From UBA11098 sp041671525 (GTDB lineage Bacteria > Patescibacteriota > Minisyncoccia > Moranbacterales > UBA2206): 46,212 nt of DNA. Positions 24,101 through 31,812 of the stretch are shown piece by piece. Location: NCBI GenBank assembly GCA_041671525.1, contig JBAZBJ010000010.1, forward strand, positions 1 to 46,212, read 5' to 3'. Position 1 is the stretch's first letter; each line of letters starts with the position of its first letter. The position numbers and the translations under genes were made by a program. The notes under the pieces are model-generated. The model had not been told where the DNA came from. It did no database searches and was given only the letters and a program-made list of their open reading frames with translations.

Positions 24101-27044
24101 AGCTTCAAAATTGGACATTGGTGGCGTTACAACTTTTCGTGGAAATGTCATCGCGGGCACAGACAATACTTATGATATTGGTGCAAGCGGCGCTACTCGT
24201 CCGCGCACCGGATATTTTGGCACCTCAGTTGTTGTGCCTACAGTATCCGCTACAACGGTATTAACTACCAATGCGACCATCTCTGGAGCGTTAACCTTGT
24301 CTAATCCGATTCAAAACTATAACTCTTTTACCGGTTGGAAAACTTCTGATTCCGTCGGAACTAATCTCTTGGCCGGAAAATCTTCAAAAATAAAAATAGC
24401 AATTGATGGAGTGGATAGCGCAGGTTCTCCGGCGCAACAAACCAACCAAAATTATGATCAAGCCGGCACCTTAATCAAAGGAATTGATGGTGATCCTGAC
24501 CATGTTATTAATGTTGATTTGACCACAAACGGTCTGTACCCTGCGGGAACCGGCGTTACTTATGCTACGGGCAAAGCAGTTCTCAGCTTTTACTGGCTCA
24601 GTCCATCCGGTGTGACCGCCAGAGTAAAAGATAAAAATGGAGTTTGGACGGCGATGACAATGACTCAAAATGCAGCCAGTCCGACATCTTGGTCCGGGAC
24701 AATTCCGATAGCAAATTATTTGACTGACATGGAATTTACGATCAGTACGGGTACCGGTGCCCCATACATCAATACCAATCTCAAATGGTCTTTGACGCAA
24801 ATAGAATATCACGCCAGCCGCATGACGTTGGCGCAGAGCGGTTTGCTGACTTCGGTGGGCGGATTTCTTGGCGGAAACATGACCATCGGTGCCGGCGCGA
24901 ATTTTGCTTTGGACACCGCTACCGGGACCAGAATTGGAACCGGAACCACGCAAAAATTGGGTTTTTGGAACGCGACCCCGATTGTGCAACCGGCCAATAC
25001 CACTGCAATTGATACACTTTTAGTCAATGCTGGTCTGCGAGCGGCTGGTGGTATTGCCAACTTTGATACCGCTGTCACTGGATCTATAGCTAGCGGCGGC
25101 AACCTCACATTGCAAAGTACTTCTCACGCCACGAAGGGTAAAATCTTGTTCGGTACAAGTGCTTATGATGAGGTGAATAACCGGTTGGGGATTGGGACAG
25201 TTGCGCCTGGCGGTAAGGTTGAGGTTGCCCAAGAGACAACCTTTAGTTACCCAACTTTGGGCACAACTAAGGGTGCTATACATATCAGTCCGGTTATGGG
25301 TACTAACGACAACACTACCGCGCTCACTTTTGGAGGTATGTCCAACTCCGTTGTTAATTCTGGTCAAGCTGGAATTTACGTGCAAAGTTCAGGCGTTTAT
25401 GGCACTAAAATGCATTTCGCCACGACGAATATCTTCGCAACTGGATCACAGAGTAGGATGATGATTGATCCCACCGGTAATGTCGGGATCGGGACGACGA
25501 CGCCAGGAGTAAAGCTGGATGTATCGGGTGATATTAGAACAAATACGATATTTTGGGCACCAGATATTAGAACTATCGGTATTACATCTAATGGAGCCGA
25601 TTTAACGTATTCTGCTGCAAGCACCCTAAATCATATATTTAAAAATAATTCGGTTGAGTCAATGAGAATTATAAATGGCGGCAACGTCGGCATCGGGACG
25701 ACGACGCCAAGTCTTCCGCTTCATGTCCAAAGCGCAGTTACTTATGATGGCACCTACTTTAGAGGTGGTTCGTTGCGTCTTGAGGATAGCACGGCTCAAG
25801 CAACTGGTGTCGGCGGAGCAATAGATTTTGCTGGTAAGTTTACAGATGCAGGAGCGTATTCTGTTTTTGGAAAAATTAAGGGAGTAAAGGAAAATTCAAC
25901 AACTGCTAACGGTTTAGGCTCTTTGGCTTTTATGACCTCAAGTGCTGGCGGTGTATTAAGTGAAAAAATGACTATTTTAGGTAGCGGCTCCGTCGGCATC
26001 GGCGACACAACGCCGGACACCACCCTCAAGGTGGTCGGTTCAATCTGCGCCAAAGCGGACGGAAATGATTGTTTTGGCGCAACCGCCGGCAACATTTATG
26101 CCACCAATTTCATCGTGGACGGCACGACCCACTTGCCCGACTATGTTTTTGAGAAGAACTATCCATTGCTGTCGCTTGCGGATCTGCAAACCTACATTGA
26201 CGCCAACCAACATTTGCCGGGCGTGCCCAGCGCCGGCGAGGTTATTGAAAACGGCCTGAATCTTGCCCAGATGGTGCCGGCTATTTTGGAGAAAACCGAG
26301 GAAAACACCCTCTACATCCTCCAAAACAATGAGCAACTCAACCAACAAGGCATCCAGACTGGCGTACAGACGCAATTAATTGCGTCTCTACAATTGAAGA
26401 CCGACCAAAACATCACTACTATCCAACAATTGCAAACTTCCGTGGACACGCAGCTGGGCGTGGTGAGCGTGAGTCTCAATGCTATGAATACGGAAATTTC
26501 CAATGATCAATTATCAATTTCCAATAAATTTTCAAGTCTCAATGATCAAATGACAAATTTTGAATCAAGAATAAAAACCCAGGAAGATCTGGCAGTGATT
26601 TTGCAAACACAAATTGAAGAGTTAAAAACCCAGATTGCTACCCCGGTGGATGTGGCGCAGATTGAGCTGAATAAAAATAATATCGCTTATCTCAATCAAT
26701 TACTCGGTATCGATGTTACCAAGCCGGGAGACATTGCGCTGCTGGGAGCTTTGACCGCCAAAAAAGTGGTGGTGGACGGCGTGGAAACTGGCGCGATTAC
26801 GATTACAGTGATAGATAAAGACGCGGCGACGATCGGGACGGCGGTGATCAAGGCGGGAGACACAAAGTCTATTATTTCTAGCAAAGCCATTACGAATACG
26901 ACCAAGGTGTTTGTGACTCCGCAGGCGGAGAAACCTTTTCTGTGGAGTATGACCGACAAGAAAAACGGAGAATTCTCGATAGTTCTTGATGCATTGCAAA
27001 CGAAAGACGTTTCATTCGATTGGTGGATAGTGGATGCGAAGTAA
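21165..27044 (+). CDS. Giant membrane-anchored fibre/adhesin-like repeat protein (1959 residues)
   Basis: The ATG at 21165 starts the mature-looking protein; an upstream frame start would precede the promoter. Residues about 18-185 hold five hydrophobic segments (for example FFYFVLILGTLLLVLKL). A helical stalk follows (residues 225-290). The long middle part repeats a punctuation unit, GNVGIGTTSPGAKLDV-like, about nine times, separated by variable cassettes. Near residue 1640 an S74/tail-fibre-like unit appears (DYVFEKNYPLLSLADLQTYI, HLPGVPSAGEV), then a coiled coil (about 1690-1830) and a final beta-rich domain of about 100 residues. It is probably displayed on the surface for attachment. 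Base composition changes sharply between cassettes. Confidence 0.88.
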   Translation: MNPVRDINNNSFSKLYQNKVFFYFVLILGTLLLVLKLPMAAVFYETICNLITFAPMVVILAMATIAYIKSQRYPDYQSIIRKFYLLFTLKFLLVIFVFYIFYSPTVFSTPILAFFHYLKTLFTLEAVFFALSYLLTGVIALATIFVFFRVYQKSQNKYTGSIPTLTKRTLYAVFAFCFLVFVSSAAAYPQSYKPLTDTLGDAIFTLSAGNIQVFKGTDPVAYTKLKSLKEFTNNLSDSLSQTSQNLAESNEDFQASLDAANSELKDSIKQTSKDLSDKIKDDLSNKVSTDGGTLEGSLTLSGSDSDLTVEGTTTTKDIIPDSTLSYNLGESGKSWNTIYAHRLIGASPIFIGNGASAQGLTNDGDLVVTNDAEIQGILYAENIRVNGVYSLPTTDGAANQLLKTNGSGTLSWVTEIAPGGTTGQLQFNNAGLFGADTDLFWNNSAKRLGIGTSSPTTELEVAGTVKATAFMLPGGIYLTSDTVSTNYWAEDSGNIFRETGNVGLGNNDPSETLDLSGRIHLRQVSAPVTTTDKLYNTAGDLYWSGLKMLTYDSGTSNVTVAGTVSATNFFDVANSIYLTAGSINGNYWGESGGNIYRETGNVGVGTNSPGYALDIAGDVKVLGGIGVGTSNPSVSFGINSSLPYGISGSTVLSRSGGNLRVGSSVTWTSTSLYSDSLERLTVATGGNVGIGTTSPGAKLTVSTSANASRTTGLKLENTYSTAGTDVSIDFRTAGSDTITTRMGNIIESDLSRSMYFSTWTGAALTEKIRILGNGNVGIGTTSPGAKLDVFGTDNKLRLSYDATNNADLSVSSAGSLFIKPTNAFTYFNTASKNNFFYVYDYAQSPAGSSYNTFSGNMYSLVKDAATVVNISNNGNSYFNGGNVGIGTTAPGNTLPNLMVAGGKVVEVQGDNDIGLFLRSTNLVVGQDIWTDYSTGNAYYDSRYNSDTAQINFRTKTNGTPVTAMTILGNGYVGIGTTSPASKLDIGGVTTFRGNVIAGTDNTYDIGASGATRPRTGYFGTSVVVPTVSATTVLTTNATISGALTLSNPIQNYNSFTGWKTSDSVGTNLLAGKSSKIKIAIDGVDSAGSPAQQTNQNYDQAGTLIKGIDGDPDHVINVDLTTNGLYPAGTGVTYATGKAVLSFYWLSPSGVTARVKDKNGVWTAMTMTQNAASPTSWSGTIPIANYLTDMEFTISTGTGAPYINTNLKWSLTQIEYHASRMTLAQSGLLTSVGGFLGGNMTIGAGANFALDTATGTRIGTGTTQKLGFWNATPIVQPANTTAIDTLLVNAGLRAAGGIANFDTAVTGSIASGGNLTLQSTSHATKGKILFGTSAYDEVNNRLGIGTVAPGGKVEVAQETTFSYPTLGTTKGAIHISPVMGTNDNTTALTFGGMSNSVVNSGQAGIYVQSSGVYGTKMHFATTNIFATGSQSRMMIDPTGNVGIGTTTPGVKLDVSGDIRTNTIFWAPDIRTIGITSNGADLTYSAASTLNHIFKNNSVESMRIINGGNVGIGTTTPSLPLHVQSAVTYDGTYFRGGSLRLEDSTAQATGVGGAIDFAGKFTDAGAYSVFGKIKGVKENSTTANGLGSLAFMTSSAGGVLSEKMTILGSGSVGIGDTTPDTTLKVVGSICAKADGNDCFGATAGNIYATNFIVDGTTHLPDYVFEKNYPLLSLADLQTYIDANQHLPGVPSAGEVIENGLNLAQMVPAILEKTEENTLYILQNNEQLNQQGIQTGVQTQLIASLQLKTDQNITTIQQLQTSVDTQLGVVSVSLNAMNTEISNDQLSISNKFSSLNDQMTNFESRIKTQEDLAVILQTQIEELKTQIATPVDVAQIELNKNNIAYLNQLLGIDVTKPGDIALLGALTAKKVVVDGVETGAITITVIDKDAATIGTAVIKAGDTKSIISSKAITNTTKVFVTPQAEKPFLWSMTDKKNGEFSIVLDALQTKDVSFDWWIVDAK
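26364..26391 (+). repeat. 28-bp palindrome inside the fibre gene
   Basis: GTACAGACGCAATT followed by AATTGCGTCTCTAC, a palindrome with one mismatch, encoding VQTQLIASL in the coiled-coil region. Same length and outer arms as the palindrome in ruvX. Confidence 0.85.
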
Positions 27045-27066
27045 TTTCGACTTTATTTTTGAAAAG

Positions 27067-27075
27067 TGCTAAAAT
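27067..27075 (+). promoter_or_regulatory. Extended -10 promoter for the dedA-tpiA-fba group
   Basis: TGCTAAAAT, with a possible TTCGAC 18 bp upstream of the -10. It would start transcription about 25 bp before the DedA gene. Confidence 0.5.
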
Positions 27076-27106
27076 TTAGATAGATAATAATAACGGATTT
27101 ACAAGT

Positions 27107-27730
27107 ATGATTGCAGACATAATCGCCGTTTTGGCCACGTTTATAATCTGGGGTATCGATCAGCTGGGTTACGCCGGCGTCGCGCTGATGATGGCGATCG
27201 AGAGCGCGTGCATTCCGTTGCCGTCGGAAATCATCATGCCTTTCGCTGGTTATTTGGTTTCGACCGGCGAGTTCACTTTGTGGGGAGTTTCCTTGGCTGG
27301 GGCGCTCGGTTGCGTGCTGGGCAGTGTGGTGGCCTATTGGGTCGGCTATTATGGCGGGCGACCGGCCGCGGAAAAGTATGGAAAATATGTCTTGGTCACG
27401 CGCCATGATTTGGATCTGGCGGATAATTTTTTCACTAAATATGGTTCGGCGGCGGTGTTTTTTTCGCGTTTGCTGCCGGTTGTGCGGACTTTCATCTCTT
27501 TGCCGGCGGGGATCGCCAAAATGAATTTTCCGAAATTCGTCCTCTATACTTTTCTGGGCTCCTGGCCGTTCTGTTATTTTTTAGCCTATGTCGGAAAAAA
27601 ATTGGGCGATAATTGGAACACATTGGGCGTGTATTTCCACAAGTTTGATCTGGTGATCGGAGTGATAATTTTGATCGGTGTAATTTGGTTTGTCAGAAGA
27701 CATATTAATCTCAAAAGAAATGGACAATAA
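27107..27730 (+). CDS. DedA-family membrane protein
   Basis: A 207-residue membrane protein of the DedA/SNARE-associated family, implicated in undecaprenyl-phosphate or phospholipid flipping. It has the re-entrant loop motif ESACIPLPSEIIMPFAGYL, the glycine-rich GALGCVLGSVVAYWVGYYGG, and the conserved FFSRLLPVVRTFISLPAGIA. The C-terminus is basic. It overlaps tpiA by 11 bp, so the two are translationally coupled. Confidence 0.92.
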   Translation: MIADIIAVLATFIIWGIDQLGYAGVALMMAIESACIPLPSEIIMPFAGYLVSTGEFTLWGVSLAGALGCVLGSVVAYWVGYYGGRPAAEKYGKYVLVTRHDLDLADNFFTKYGSAAVFFSRLLPVVRTFISLPAGIAKMNFPKFVLYTFLGSWPFCYFLAYVGKKLGDNWNTLGVYFHKFDLVIGVIILIGVIWFVRRHINLKRNGQ

Positions 27731-28484
27731 AAAATTAGTTGTTGGTAACCTCAAAATGAATCTGCTGAACGCGCAAGAGCGAGAGCGCTATTTGCAATGG
27801 CTGGATAAAGAACTGAAAGGCAAGAAACTGAAAAATTCCGAAATTGTGCTGTGTCCACCGTTTGTGCATTTGGAGGCCTTCCAGAAATTCAAGAAGACCA
27901 AATTGGGCGCGCAGGATATGTTTCCGGAAGCCAAGGGCTCATATACCGGGGAAATTTCGCCGGTCATGCTTAAGAATTTTGGGTGTGAATATGTGATTAT
28001 CGGCCACAGTGAAAGGAGGCGTTATTTTTCCGAAAACAATCACGAGATAAATTTAAAAATAAACGCGGCGCTGAAAAATGGTTTGAAGCCGATTCTATGT
28101 GTTGGGGAGACTAAAATTGAAAAAGAAAATCACGAAGCGTTGCGGATAATCACACAGCAAGTCACAGAGGCGCTCTCTGGCATCAGTCGCGCCAAAGCGG
28201 AACAGATCATCATTGCCTATGAACCGGTCTGGGCGATCGGTAGCGGACTGGTGCCGACTGCCAATGAAGTGATGGAGGGCAAACTTTTGATCAGGAAAAT
28301 TTTGGTGGATCTCTTTAGCAAGAAATATGCGGAAATGGTGCGCATTTTGTATGGCGGTAGCGTGAATACCAAAACGGTGACGCAGGTGTGCGTGGAGGCA
28401 GGCATGGATGGTGCTTTGATTGGAAGAGAATCACTATTGCCGCATGAATTTATTAAGATAGTACAAATAATAGACGGTAATTAA
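27720..28484 (+). CDS. tpiA: Triosephosphate isomerase
   Basis: Interconverts dihydroxyacetone phosphate and glyceraldehyde-3-phosphate. From ATG 27720 the protein is 254 residues. It has NLKMN with the catalytic lysine (usual form NWKMN), the catalytic histidine in IIGHSERRRYF, and the catalytic glutamate in IAYEPVWAIGSG. The phosphate-binding YGGSVNTKT follows. The upstream start at 27690 lies in the DedA gene and is rejected. It clusters with fba, while gap is 5 kb away. Confidence 0.97.
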   Translation: MDNKKLVVGNLKMNLLNAQERERYLQWLDKELKGKKLKNSEIVLCPPFVHLEAFQKFKKTKLGAQDMFPEAKGSYTGEISPVMLKNFGCEYVIIGHSERRRYFSENNHEINLKINAALKNGLKPILCVGETKIEKENHEALRIITQQVTEALSGISRAKAEQIIIAYEPVWAIGSGLVPTANEVMEGKLLIRKILVDLFSKKYAEMVRILYGGSVNTKTVTQVCVEAGMDGALIGRESLLPHEFIKIVQIIDGN

Positions 28485-28502
28485 TTTAAAATTTACAATC
28501 AT

Positions 28503-29369
28503 ATGATCACATCTGTCAAAGAAATCCTGACCAAGGCCAAGGAAGGCGGCTATGCTGTGGGTGCTTTCAATACGGTCAATCTGGAAACCACACAGGCCAT
28601 CATTCAGGCAGCCAAAGAGTTGAAGTCGCCGGTCATCATCCAGGTGACGGAAAAAACTTTGGAATATGCCGGCGGGCGCGGAATTTTTCAGTTGATCAGG
28701 AATCAGGCGGAATTTTACGCGCCGGAAATTCCGATCGGCATCCACTTGGATCACGGCAAAAGTTTTGAAATTATCGAGCGGGTGATTGAAATCGGGATGA
28801 CTTCGGTGATGTATGACGGGTCGCGCAAAGAATACGCGGACAATAACGCGATGACGAAAAAGATCGTGGACTTTTGTCACAAACGTGGCGTGATCGTTCA
28901 AGCGGAACTCGGCAGCGTGCCCTACATCGGCGAGGGAACGCAAGCCACTGACGCGGATTGGGATGCGTATATGACCAACCCGGCGCAAGCGGCCGAATTT
29001 GTCTACGCGACCGGTGTGGACACTTTGGCGGTGGCTATCGGCAACGCGCATGGGTTTGTTAAAGAACGTTCGACGCCGGACTATGAACGGCTGTCCTCAA
29101 TCCGGGAAAATGTGGCCATCCCGTTGATTTTGCACGGCGCTTCCGATTGGGATGACGGACGCGTGGCGGAAGTGATCAAGCGCGGCATTTCTTGCTTTAA
29201 CGTGGACACGGCCCTGCGAATGGCTTTCACCAACAAGATAATCCAGGCCGTGAAAAAGGAAGAAACCTCCTCTTTTGATATTCGTAAATTTTTGGGCGAA
29301 GCGCGCGAAGAAGTGAAAAAAGCCGTGATGGCGAAAATGAAGCTGTTTGGTAGTGAGGGTAAAATTTAA
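28503..29369 (+). CDS. fba: Fructose-bisphosphate aldolase, class II
   Basis: Zinc-dependent aldolase of lower glycolysis. The 288-residue protein has GAFNTVNLETTQAIIQAA, the zinc-site IGIHLDHGKSFEII and the acidic segment QAELGSVPYIGEG. It also has LHGASDWDDG and the substrate-binding NVDTALRMAF. It lies 18 bp after tpiA, in one operon, and 10 bp before hypC. Confidence 0.96.
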   Translation: MITSVKEILTKAKEGGYAVGAFNTVNLETTQAIIQAAKELKSPVIIQVTEKTLEYAGGRGIFQLIRNQAEFYAPEIPIGIHLDHGKSFEIIERVIEIGMTSVMYDGSRKEYADNNAMTKKIVDFCHKRGVIVQAELGSVPYIGEGTQATDADWDAYMTNPAQAAEFVYATGVDTLAVAIGNAHGFVKERSTPDYERLSSIRENVAIPLILHGASDWDDGRVAEVIKRGISCFNVDTALRMAFTNKIIQAVKKEETSSFDIRKFLGEAREEVKKAVMAKMKLFGSEGKI

Positions 29370-29379
29370 AAAAACAGCG

Positions 29380-29586
29380 ATGTGTTTGACAATTCCCAAA
29401 AAAGTGGTCGCCGTTGGAAAGGAGATTTTTATCGTGGAAACCTTTGACGGAACTAGACAAGAAGTGAAAAGTATAGTAGAGTTGAGTGTCGGTGATTTTT
29501 GCATTACGCAACAGAACGTTGTCATTCAGAAAATGACCGACGAAGATGCCAAAGAGATCTTTGAAATTACAAAAAATGGAGGATAA
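29380..29586 (+). CDS. hypC: Hydrogenase maturation chaperone HypC
   Basis: HypC/HybG proteins carry the Fe(CN)2CO unit from HypD to the hydrogenase large subunit. The 68-residue protein starts with the diagnostic MCLTIP, whose Cys2 is essential, and has the GDFCITQQNVVIQKM beta-barrel segment. The ATG at 29380 is chosen because Cys must be residue 2; an upstream frame start at 29347 is not possible on that ground. HypD, HypE and HypF are not in the window. The hydrogenase genes are 1 kb downstream. Confidence 0.93.
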   Translation: MCLTIPKKVVAVGKEIFIVETFDGTRQEVKSIVELSVGDFCITQQNVVIQKMTDEDAKEIFEITKNGG

Positions 29587-29590
29587 AACC

Positions 29591-30250
29591 ATGGAAAAAT
29601 GGGAAATTACGGTTGGAGCAGGCTACCTCATCAGCAAACTCATCGTGAGCTGTCATGAACTGAGTCTTGATCAGAAAAGCGCAACGCTGGTTTGCAAAGT
29701 GGTAAAAGGAGAAAGTATCTGTGAGGTTGATTTTTTTCAGGCCGACAAGATGGGTTTGTATGACAATCTTGTTAAAACTGCCAAACTTCTCGGCAAAAAC
29801 GTTATTGATAAGGAGATTGTTATAAAATATTTTGGCGGGAGGGCTCATGAAAAGTCGGCATTGGATGAGGCGGCCATCGATATCGAACAGTTTTCTCTGC
29901 CACTGCAAAAACTTTTGCTGGCTCATATTCTTATCCCTCTCAAAATAATCGGTAAGGACGAAAATGGTCTGATTGCCGAATATGAAAATGACGGGAAAAG
30001 AGTGCGGTTCGAGGGAGTGTTGCTTTTCAAGGAGGATGAATCACGCGATCTTTCGGGCAAAATCGTTCTCTTCCATTACGCGCCTGTTGTAATGGCGGAT
30101 CCCGGAAAAGAGCTGGTTGCGTATCTTTTGGACGAGCAGAAGAAGTGCAATGGATTCATGAAGGCATTGGCTAATCTTGACGGTCAGACCATCGAGGTTG
30201 ATAAATTTTCCAAGGCGATAAAACGAACCATGCTTTTAATGGAACTTTAA
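29591..30250 (+). CDS. Unknown protein between hypC and the hydrogenase genes
   Basis: From ATG 29591, preceded by a perfect GGAGG Shine-Dalgarno 7 bp away, this is a 219-residue soluble protein. It begins MEKWEITVGAGYLISKLIVS and has VGESI-like segments, KYFGGRAHEKSALDEAAIDI and EGVLLFKEDESRDLSGKIVL. No known motif, cysteine cluster or membrane segment is visible. An in-frame ATG at 29576 is possible. Location suggests a link to hydrogenase maturation or to the membrane protein that follows, but this is only context. Confidence 0.75.
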   Translation: MEKWEITVGAGYLISKLIVSCHELSLDQKSATLVCKVVKGESICEVDFFQADKMGLYDNLVKTAKLLGKNVIDKEIVIKYFGGRAHEKSALDEAAIDIEQFSLPLQKLLLAHILIPLKIIGKDENGLIAEYENDGKRVRFEGVLLFKEDESRDLSGKIVLFHYAPVVMADPGKELVAYLLDEQKKCNGFMKALANLDGQTIEVDKFSKAIKRTMLLMEL

Positions 30251-30265
30251 AGAGAGGAGGCCTGA

Positions 30266-30451
30266 ATGAAGACTTTATGGTGGCTAGTTCTTTTTTTGGC
30301 GTTAGTGCTCTTGGAAGTCATGCTTGGCCCGTATGATTTCCATTCTCGATCGGCCGCATCAGCCTTGGTGTTTCTCAAGGCGGTCGGCGTGGCCAGCCTC
30401 ATTGTCCTTTTTTATGCAGCCATAGACAGATTATTCAAGAGATTCAGTTGA
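30266..30451 (+). CDS. Small membrane protein, two transmembrane segments
   Basis: A 61-residue protein: LWWLVLFLALVLLEVMLG, a short polar turn (PYDFHSRSAAS), then VFLKAVGVASLIVLFYAA and a basic end (DRLFKRFS). A strong Shine-Dalgarno (GAGAGGAGG) lies 8 bp upstream of the start. It closes the operon before a terminator. Function unknown. Confidence 0.7.
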   Translation: MKTLWWLVLFLALVLLEVMLGPYDFHSRSAASALVFLKAVGVASLIVLFYAAIDRLFKRFS

Positions 30452-30458
30452 TTTATTG

Positions 30459-30489
30459 CCCCCGCAGATTACTCGCGGGGGATTTTTTT
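30459..30489 (+). terminator. Intrinsic terminator upstream of the hydrogenase genes
   Basis: CCCCCGC (30459-30465) pairs with GCGGGGG (30475-30481) across a 9-nt loop, followed by A and seven T residues. It separates the hydrogenase subunit genes from hypC. Confidence 0.92.
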
Positions 30490-30539
30490 AATTCAGGAAA
30501 TATAGAGCCGATTTTTCCTTTCCAAAAGATGAAAAAATA

Positions 30540-30548
30540 TGTTAAAAT
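30540..30548 (+). promoter_or_regulatory. Extended -10 promoter at the hydrogenase small-subunit start
   Basis: TGTTAAAAT is a TGn extended -10 whose expected start point (about 7 nt downstream) falls on the ATG at 30555, so the mRNA may be leaderless. No Shine-Dalgarno is present. Confidence 0.55.
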
Positions 30549-30554
30549 ATATTC

Positions 30555-31343
30555 ATGGAAGCAAAGAAAGAATTTTTTAAGCCCAAAGTGGCGATTGTGA
30601 GTCTGACTTCGTGTGAGGGCTGTCAGTTCGCGCTGCTGGATCTGGGGCAACGGTTTTTGGATTTTGCGAATCAAATTGAAATGGTGGATTTTCGTCTGTT
30701 GGAAGACGAGGAAGACGCGGGCGGCAAGATTGACATTGGTATTGTGGAGGGCAATCCGATGACGGAAGCCAACGTGAAAACTTTGCTGGATTTGCGCGCG
30801 CGCAGCAAATTTTTGGTGGTGTTGGGCAATTGCGCGGCCATGGGCGGGATTCCGGAGATCAAGAATTATCACGAAGGCAAAGAAACCATCAAGCACGTCT
30901 ACAAATATATCCAAGGCATCAACAATCCGGAAGTCAAAGAGGTGGACAATTTCGTGAAAGTGGATTTTGTGTTTCCGGGCTGTCCGATCACCGGCGAAGA
31001 ATTTTTGAGATATATGCCGGAAATCGTCGAATTGGCACGTCCGGGCGCGACGGGCAAAATGCCGGAACTGCCGGATCAGCCGGTCTGCGTGGAATGTCGA
31101 AAAAAAGGCAATCGTTGTTTGCTCTTGGACAAAAAACCGTGCTTCGGGCCGATGATTTTGGGTGGTTGCGATGCAGTCTGCCCGACAGCGCGCATGACCT
31201 GCCAGGGTTGTCGCGGCTTGCGGCCGAAAGGCAACGTCACCGCGATGCGCGCCACACTCAAAACCATGATGACCGACGCCGAATTTGAAAACACGACAGA
31301 GATATATGGCCTGAGGGATGACATTGAGGCGAGAGGTGAATAA
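30555..31343 (+). CDS. [NiFe] hydrogenase small subunit (group 3-like, delta-type)
   Basis: This subunit holds the Fe-S relay that carries electrons from the Ni-Fe site. The proximal cluster begins SLTSCEGCQFALLDL (Cys-x2-Cys) and continues with VVLGNCAAMGGIP and VFPGCPITGEEF. Further clusters come from CVECRKKGNRCL, PCFGPMILGGCDAVCP and TCQGCRGL. There is no Tat signal, so it is cytoplasmic. It resembles small subunits of group 3b and 3c (sulfhydrogenase or F420/NADP-type) enzymes. No diaphorase-type beta or gamma subunit genes are in the window. Length is 262 residues. Confidence 0.9.
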   Translation: MEAKKEFFKPKVAIVSLTSCEGCQFALLDLGQRFLDFANQIEMVDFRLLEDEEDAGGKIDIGIVEGNPMTEANVKTLLDLRARSKFLVVLGNCAAMGGIPEIKNYHEGKETIKHVYKYIQGINNPEVKEVDNFVKVDFVFPGCPITGEEFLRYMPEIVELARPGATGKMPELPDQPVCVECRKKGNRCLLLDKKPCFGPMILGGCDAVCPTARMTCQGCRGLRPKGNVTAMRATLKTMMTDAEFENTTEIYGLRDDIEARGE

Positions 31344-31347
31344 CCTC

Positions 31348-31809
31348 CCTACGAAATACGAATTTTTACGAATGTACGAAAATAAATATAAAATTAAAAA
31401 AGACATAATATATTCTCAGGAGGTTTTCGAAATTATAGGCATTGCTTATGACATTTGGAATAAGGTTGGGTTTGGACATAAGGAAAGTTTCTATGAAAAA
31501 GCCTTTGCGGAAATATTCAGTAAAAAAGGAAAAAAATTCAAAGAGCAGGCTAGGTGTAAGGTAAAAATGGGAGAGAGTGACTTGGGAGTGTATGTTTTTG
31601 ATTTTGTTTATGAAGAAAAAATTGTGATTGAATTGAAGCAGGGTGAAAATTTTTCGAGGCAAAATATCAAGCAGGTCTATGCCTATTTGCGAGCCACTGG
31701 CTTAAAGCTTGGATTACTTGTAAACTTTACTAAGAGTGGGATAAAATTTAAAAGAATTGCAAATATAAAATAGAAATTCGTACATTCGTATGATTTCGTA
31801 ATTCGTAGG
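31348..31809 (+). mobile_element. 462-bp inverted-repeat element carrying a GxxExxY gene
   Basis: The left end CCTACGAAATACGAAT plus TACGAATGTACGAAA, and the right end TTCGTACATTCGTATG plus TTCGTAATTCGTAGG, are inverted repeats of about 34 bp. The ends are asymmetric (AAATACGAA versus AATTACGAA), and the same two ends, in reverse order, bound the 110-bp elements in the ribosomal operon. The single gene inside fills it: its start codon lies in the left repeat and its stop abuts the right repeat. It lies between the hydrogenase small and large subunit genes. No clear target duplication is visible. Confidence 0.75.
31372..31773 (+). CDS. GxxExxY-family protein (PD-(D/E)XK-like fold)
   Basis: 133 residues from the ATG at 31372. 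The signature appears as GFGHKESFYEKAF (GxxExxY-type, residues about 32-44) after IIGIAYDIWNKV. It continues with DFVYEEKIVIELKQG, matching the acidic-x-x-ELK pattern of PD-(D/E)XK nuclease-like domains, and LGLLVNFTKSGIKFKRI. The family is widespread and its function is not established. The gene is more AT-rich than its neighbours. An in-frame start at 31318 would precede the element and overlap the small-subunit gene, so 31372 is preferred. Confidence 0.85.
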   Translation: MYENKYKIKKDIIYSQEVFEIIGIAYDIWNKVGFGHKESFYEKAFAEIFSKKGKKFKEQARCKVKMGESDLGVYVFDFVYEEKIVIELKQGENFSRQNIKQVYAYLRATGLKLGLLVNFTKSGIKFKRIANIK

Positions 31810-31812
31810 GCT

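Noticed and set aside
23200..26000. Repeated GNVGIGTTSPG units as DGR-type variable repeats
   Set aside because: Differences among the units are not limited to adenines of one template and no template copy exists for them.
31318..31371. Upstream extension of the GxxExxY protein
   Set aside because: It would code across the element end and overlap the hydrogenase small-subunit stop; homologues start near IIYSQEVFEI-like sequence.
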